Shown piece after piece: positions 59,304 to 64,000 of a DNA stretch of 64,000 nucleotides. Below the pieces are notes generated by a model. That model was not told where the DNA came from and made no database searches. It saw nothing but the letters and a program-made list of their open reading frames with translations. The stretch spans positions 2,615,341 through 2,679,340 of the forward strand of contig CAIIXF020000008.1 of the NCBI GenBank assembly GCA_903813345.2, written 5' to 3'. The stretch's first letter is position 1; each line of letters starts with the position of its first letter. The position numbers and the translations under genes were made by a program. The stretch is from Owenia fusiformis (Eukaryota > Annelida > Polychaeta > Sabellida > Oweniidae).

Positions 59304-60889
59304 GTTTGTTTAGAAATGCCATTTGCACCTGATTCTCATTGTTTAAAACTTTGTCATGTTTAAGCTGCAAGGAAACAATTTTGACACCTGTTTGTTTGTT
59401 GTCATAATCTTCATGTTTAAAACTGGTTAAGTGATTTTAACTGATTTGACTATCAAAGGAATTTGTATATCTCACTGAACTTGTTTTAAGAATTCGAACA
59501 TTAACTGGTATTAAACTTTAATTTTTTTTAGAATTAAAAGTTGAATTGTAGAAACTATAATATATCAGGCATCAGACACTTTTAACTAAAGAACTAATAA
59601 GAGAATGGAAGTTACAAATTTCAAGGCTCAGTCAGTTAAATTCTTCTATATAATCTTAATATTAATAAACAATTTTAACCTTCTGCATGCTAACTTAATT
59701 CAGCAAATATATCCCACGCGACTGACTTATTTTTCAAAGAGTGCAAAAAATGATATGCCTGGACTAAATAATTAATATCTCAATAACTACTGAATGAATC
59801 TGGATAAAATTTTCACAAAGAGAAGATACATTGGCCTGGCTCATGAAAAAAATGTTCTCATGAATTTTTTACATAAATAAACAGGACTGGGCATAAATAT
59901 ACCATGAATACTCCTCCGGAATCCGCCGCTTCACCCCTGTGGAGATTCAACGTCTGGTCAGAATCCAAAACTGAATTTGCAGCGATCGAATGTTCATTTT
60001 TCAGTTCAGAAAATATTCTAGTTTCTATTTTCGATGACCATTATCGGCTTCCAAGAGCCTAAAGAGCTCGAAATCGCAATCCATTTCCTCCACATGTTCG
60101 TTGTGATTGTATTTGGCCGCCATTTTGTACGATTTGTTCACTAAAAACGACTTAAACACTGTTTAAATCTGCTTTCTAGGTCAACAGGAAGTCCCCACGT
60201 AAGGACTAAATAAATCGGGCAATCTGATTGGATCATAAGACCGGCGGGAAAAAGTTAAGTTTTTGAAAGTTTAAATTCGACTGGAGTCGCGGGCAGTTGC
60301 CGGGGATTGTTAAGCACGGGCGACTACGCTTGCTGGTAGCATGCTAAAGGTTAACATTTCAGAATATGTTTCACAGATACAATGTTTATAAACAATCTGT
60401 TTTTAATCACTGTGTCATTAAAAATTATTGAGTAATCCCAAGATAAAATGTTTGTTGGCACCTGTCTACCTGTTATTGTTTGTAAACAATGTCACCTGTG
60501 CAGTACCTTCAATAACAGGTGAAAAACATTTCAAACAAGATGACCTGCAAAAACTTTGGCTTCAGTTATTGTACAATTCAATATTATAAACTAAGTTATC
60601 CAAAAAAAGAATGATATATCAATAGTCTTTTCAATTTTATTACCTAGAAAACATCCAGGAATGATATTAATAAAATAAACTGAACAAGATTTGTAGGGAT
60701 ATAGAGAAGTCATCCATCAGTAATATCAAAAGAAGCACGAATAAGATCAGAATCAACAAGGAAATTTATAAGTTTTAATAATGAAGATGAAATGAACAGC
60801 ATTTAAAGAGATTTCTGTCTGTCTTTTCTTTTGTCTTGGTGACAACTAGAATACAAGTATTTAAGTAGAAAGATTTGATTCCAATTTTA
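59304..60889. other. Upstream/intergenic region, no gene seen
   Basis: AT-rich, with a more GC-rich patch at 59920-60350 (CGGAATCCGCCGCTTCACCC, GGCCGCCATTTTGTA). Three CACCTGT/ACAGGTG E-boxes occur at about 59388, 60463 and 60493. The GC patch could be a repeat or a distal promoter; I cannot tell. Confidence 0.35.
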
Positions 60890-61950
60890 TGGCCTTGTGC
60901 CTTATGGGCATATAATCTCTACTTGAGGAGGAAATTTTAATATGGCTGCTGAATTCAAAATGGCCACCATTTTTTGTAGAACTGTAATACCAGTTGATGA
61001 ATTTGGTTCAGAATCAGATGTTATATATGCCCAGAGACATAGGAGTTCTGCCAAAGAAATAATTTTTAAACTAGCCACTGAATTTCAAAATGACCACCAT
61101 TTTCCATAAAAATGTGTAATTTTTGACAGCTTAGATATCATTTTTGGACAAAATTATGCAATTTAGTAAAAATTTTATAGGCTAGGACCTCTGCTCAAGG
61201 AAGCATTTACAATATGGCTGCTCGCTTACATCTAAACAACTGCATTTTTCATAAAGAAATGTTTTATAACTCAAATACCAGTTGACAGTTTGATACCAGT
61301 TTGGTTCATATTTTATATGCTGATGCTTTAAGGACATAAGGCTCTGCTTAAGAAGGAATTTTCTAGATGGCTGCTGAGTTAAAAATAGCTGCCATTTTCA
61401 TAAAAAATGTAATTTTAAATAATCTACACTGTAAGTACCATTTACAGGATTTAGTGCACATTTTGTAGTTAAAGGACCACCTCTCAAGAAGGAATTTGCA
61501 ATATGACCACATTGTTTTTTAAATGGCTACCATTTTTGTTAAAAAATATAATCTTTGATAACACAAACACCATAATTATAATTTGACAGATTTGGTTGAA
61601 ATTTTAGATGTTGACGCAATATGCACTAAAATCTGCTCAAGAAAGGAATTTTCAAATTTACACACAAATTCAAAATGGCCACCTTATTAAATAAAATTTA
61701 CCTTTTTTGATAACTCAAATTACATTTGCCAGATTTGGGTCAGATTAAATGTGCCTTTTAGTCTATATTGTGCCTATATCTTATTTGAATAGGATCAAGA
61801 AGAAAAGCTGTTCAATTCAAAATGGCTGCCATTTTTCAGGAAACTTATGATTTCTTCTGATAACACAAATACCTGTCCCCAGTTTTGATCCAAATTTTAT
61901 ATGTTAATGGTCATTAGACCTTTGCTTAAGAAAGAATTGAATACAATAAA
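60890..61950 (-). repeat. Satellite array, ~145-bp unit, about seven copies
   Basis: Reverse orientation of the 31800-32430 family: AATATGGCTGCTGAATTCAA, AATGGCCACCATTTTT, AATACCAGTTGAC, TTTTATATGCTGATG, CTCAAGAAGGAA. Units start near 60940, 61070, 61215, 61360, 61500, 61650 and 61815 and are well diverged, so the array is old. Confidence 0.75.
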
Positions 61951-62040
61951 ACCTGTATGTTGAACTTTCTTTTCCAAGGAAAACATTCAGTCTTTGTAGG
62001 TGTTAACTACAGAGAGGGTAATTTATACAGAAGTCAATAG

Positions 62041-62528
62041 CACTGGTGATCCACTTGATTACGCTGGAACCGTTTCGGTAACAAAATGTGGGAATGTCCG
62101 AGGTACAATTTTTCTTTTTTCCTTATTTCACACGTTGTAGGCAGAATTCCCATTACATTTTTATCACAAACGTGTATCAGTATCATATGTTTAAGAAAAT
62201 GTACACATTTGCGAACAAATAGTTCAGAAGACAACGGAATCATAGATTCAGTTCCTCACGTAAGTTACATAAACGGTATTTTGAAAAACAGTTAAGATCT
62301 GCACTTTTAACCCCTACCGTTACATAACTTAAGTGAGGAATTCAAGCGACGATTCTGTTGTCTTCTGAGCTATTTTTTTCACAAACATGTACATGTCTAA
62401 AACATATGATACTGATACACGTTTGTGAGAAAAAATGTTGTGGGGATTCTACCTACGACGTGTGAAATAAGGAAAAAAGAAAAATCGTACCTTTTCGGTA
62501 ACCAGCGTAATCGAGCGGATCACCGGTG
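62041..62528. mobile_element. 488-bp palindromic MITE
   Basis: Ends CACTGGTGATCCACTTGATT and, reversed, CACCGGTGATCCGCTCGATT, flanked by AATAG on both sides (62036-62040, 62529-62533). Complementarity continues almost to the centre near 62285 (GTATCAGTATCATATGTTTA pairs with TAAAACATATGATACTGATA). It has interrupted a tandem repeat of GTGTTCACTAGAGAGAGG type. Confidence 0.85.
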
Positions 62529-63009
62529 AATAGAGTATATTTGGAGAAAGGTGTCAACTAGAGACAAATGTTCAGTAGATAAGGTTTTCACTAGAGAGAG
62601 GTGTTTATAAGACAGATTTTACTGTATATGACATCATCATGTCACATCATGGGTGTAGATTTTGCCAAATGGAGAGAATATATATATATATATTGAACAT
62701 TTCTTTACCAAGAAAAAACGTTCAGTGTTGGTAGGTGTTCACTTTAGAGAGGGTAATTTATATGTAGAAGTCAAGGGGGTCTACTAGAGACAGGTGTTCA
62801 CTATATAGACTTAGAAAGGGTAATTTACACAGAATTCAAAAGGGTATGTGTGGAGAAGTGTGTCTACTAGAGACAGCGTTCACTAGATAAGCTTTTCACA
62901 AGAGGGAGAGGTGTTTATAAGACAGGTTTTACCGTATATGACATCATGTCATATCATGGGTGTATATTTTGTTAAAAGGAGAGAAAACACTTCATAAATG
63001 TACTTCTTA
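62529..63009. repeat. Tandem repeat of TACTAGAGACAGGTGTTCAC type
   Basis: Repeated phrases TACTAGAGACAGGTGTTCAC, AGAGAGGGTAATTTATA and GTTTATAAGACAGGTTTTAC recur from 61950 to 62960 in irregular ~60-130-base units. No coding content. Confidence 0.55.
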
Positions 63010-63058
63010 GACATTTGTAGAAACAAAACAAGTTGTTTTATATAAAATAGTATAAGAT

Positions 63059-63064
63059 TTTATT
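63059..63064 (-). other. Poly(A) signal AATAAA
   Basis: Minus-strand AATAAA 82 bases after the stop codon of the gene at 63146-63847, conserved with copy 1. Confidence 0.6.
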
Positions 63065-63145
63065 TATATTTAATGACTATTTACAATTTATAGTGAAACA
63101 TGTATTTACAATTTGGCAATTCATTAGCAACTTTTAATCCAGTGT

Positions 63146-63847
63146 TTAAAATGCTGTATGTTTAACTCCATTCATAATCTTGGTTCTACCGAGACTTTGA
63201 GACTTTACTCTTCCAGATTGTTGAGTGTTCATTCCAAAGGAACAGTTTTCTTGAGAGTATTGATTCAGAATACAGAAAACCTTTGATGTTTCAAACTTGC
63301 AAAAATCGATGTCTGTATTGTTCTCAAAATGAAGCTTCAAATCATCATACTGCGAATAAACAGCATGAAGCTTATTTGGGTGAGATTCCGCTCTGATGAT
63401 GTCATCATATGCACAGTTCGTGTTTGAAGCCCTGATAGGTGCGATGTATCCATTTTCACCTGGTACAATAAACTCATCTGCGAAGTCGAGGAGATCATTC
63501 AGTGTTCCATTGCTGACCTTGTTCTTTTTCGCAGGTTGTGCACATTTACCATTGTTTGTGATGTCATCATTGTCAGCATCTAAACTCTCCATTGATGATG
63601 AGATTCCACGTTGAACTATATCCTCAATATTCTCACTTAGTTTCCTTATACCATCAGCTTGCATTTTATTTTGAAGTCTGACTGCTGCATGTTTCATTAC
63701 GTTAAACAGTTTCCCAATAGATGAACGGCGATTTTTAGCTCTTTTATTAACTCGTGGTGTCGGATATTTTTCCTTGATTTGCATCCTCTTGTCGATTGTG
63801 TTGTCATCAAACATCTTCCAAGAGACGAGTGATACTTGTGTTGCCAT
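63146..63847 (-). CDS. Single-exon gene, basic conserved protein of unknown family, copy 2
   Basis: 233 residues from MATQVSLVSWKMFDDN. It keeps the basic block (NKRAKNRRSSIGKLFNVMKH), the SSMESLDADNDDI segment and the VFCILNQYSQENCS...GVKHTAF tail. Differences from copy 1 are mostly substitutions in the acidic linker and whole-codon indels (LVS after residue 6, CA in the middle, RV near the end). No frame is broken, which indicates selection on protein sequence in both copies. Unlike copy 1, the CCG at the C-terminal NCSCGMN reads NCSFGMN, so that cysteine is not conserved. Same strand as copy 1, 4.7 kb apart. Family and function unknown. Confidence 0.75.
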   Translation of the reverse strand: MATQVSLVSWKMFDDNTIDKRMQIKEKYPTPRVNKRAKNRRSSIGKLFNVMKHAAVRLQNKMQADGIRKLSENIEDIVQRGISSSMESLDADNDDITNNGKCAQPAKKNKVSNGTLNDLLDFADEFIVPGENGYIAPIRASNTNCAYDDIIRAESHPNKLHAVYSQYDDLKLHFENNTDIDFCKFETSKVFCILNQYSQENCSFGMNTQQSGRVKSQSLGRTKIMNGVKHTAF

Positions 63848-63950
63848 AGCTGCAGTAGTTGTCTTAGAGATATTGATAGTTGTTTTGTAAATAGACTGTT
63901 GACTGATGAGAGCTATCAGAAACTGATACTGATTTTGGACAGGACACAGC

Positions 63951-63960
63951 CTTTTATTTG
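63951..63960 (-). promoter_or_regulatory. TATA-like box of copy 2
   Basis: Minus strand AAATAAAAGG followed by the same ATCAGTAT initiator-like sequence as in copy 1. The window ends 40 bases further upstream. Confidence 0.5.
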
Positions 63961-64000
63961 AAACAGTTGATATGTTTGTTTAGAAATGCCATTTGCACCT

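Larger units (their letters stand above)
58380..59345. repeat. Duplicated gene block, copy 1
   Basis: Matches 63010-64000 in the same orientation at high identity, from TTTTATATAAAATAGTATA in the 3' flank through the coding region to GCCATTTGCACCT upstream of the promoter. The duplication therefore includes the promoter, coding region and poly(A) signal. Confidence 0.85.

Noticed and set aside
59800-60350. CpG-like promoter patch of a further gene
   Set aside because: Moderately GC-rich, but no exon, TATA box or splice site in either direction that I could support.

Overview
The window is animal nuclear DNA. It is AT-rich, its genes have many introns with GT..AG borders, and it carries LINEs, a tRNA-derived SINE and many TIR (terminal inverted repeat) elements. 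The repeat style suggests a marine invertebrate. A hemichordate or other invertebrate deuterostome is my guess, but nothing here proves the phylum.

Layout. (1) 2-6614, plus strand: the last eight exons of a Dicer gene (linker, PAZ, RNase IIIa, RNase IIIb, dsRBD), with both catalytic centres intact; the 5' exons lie off the left edge. (2) 6.6-10.3 kb: intergenic DNA with three minisatellite-type repeats. (3) 10.28-30.0 kb: a tandem segmental duplication (unit A about 10281-18345, unit B about 18346-29998). Each unit carries a minus-strand four-exon gene, assembled here from short exons, for a small secreted protein with six cysteines after the signal peptide. Comparing the units shows exactly which transposons landed after the duplication. 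Unit A gained a hAT-like element with a LINE inside it, plus a LINE tail. Unit B gained a TTAA-target element next to a splice site, a 5-kb element with ~0.7-kb inverted arms, a double palindrome and a 9-bp-TSD element. (4) 30.4-54.6 kb: two tandem nine-exon genes for C45-family amidohydrolases (Tan / penicillin acyltransferase-like Ntn hydrolases). Exon lengths and phases match throughout except in the last exon, while the introns are filled with unrelated mobile elements, among them a 4.8-kb foldback element built of satellite repeats. (5) 54.6-64 kb: MITEs, a 145-bp satellite, and two minus-strand, apparently intronless paralogous genes (58488-59174, 63146-63847) for an unrecognised basic, probably nuclear protein, each with its own TATA-like box and poly(A) signal.

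The four gene families have no obvious joint pathway. The common theme is local gene duplication followed by independent transposon bombardment. Because the paralogous copies supply the pre-insertion sequence, many insertions can be bounded to within a few bases. Exon coordinates are my own splice-site readings and lack transcript support. Family names for MITE-like elements rest on target-site duplications (TSDs) and terminal sequences only.
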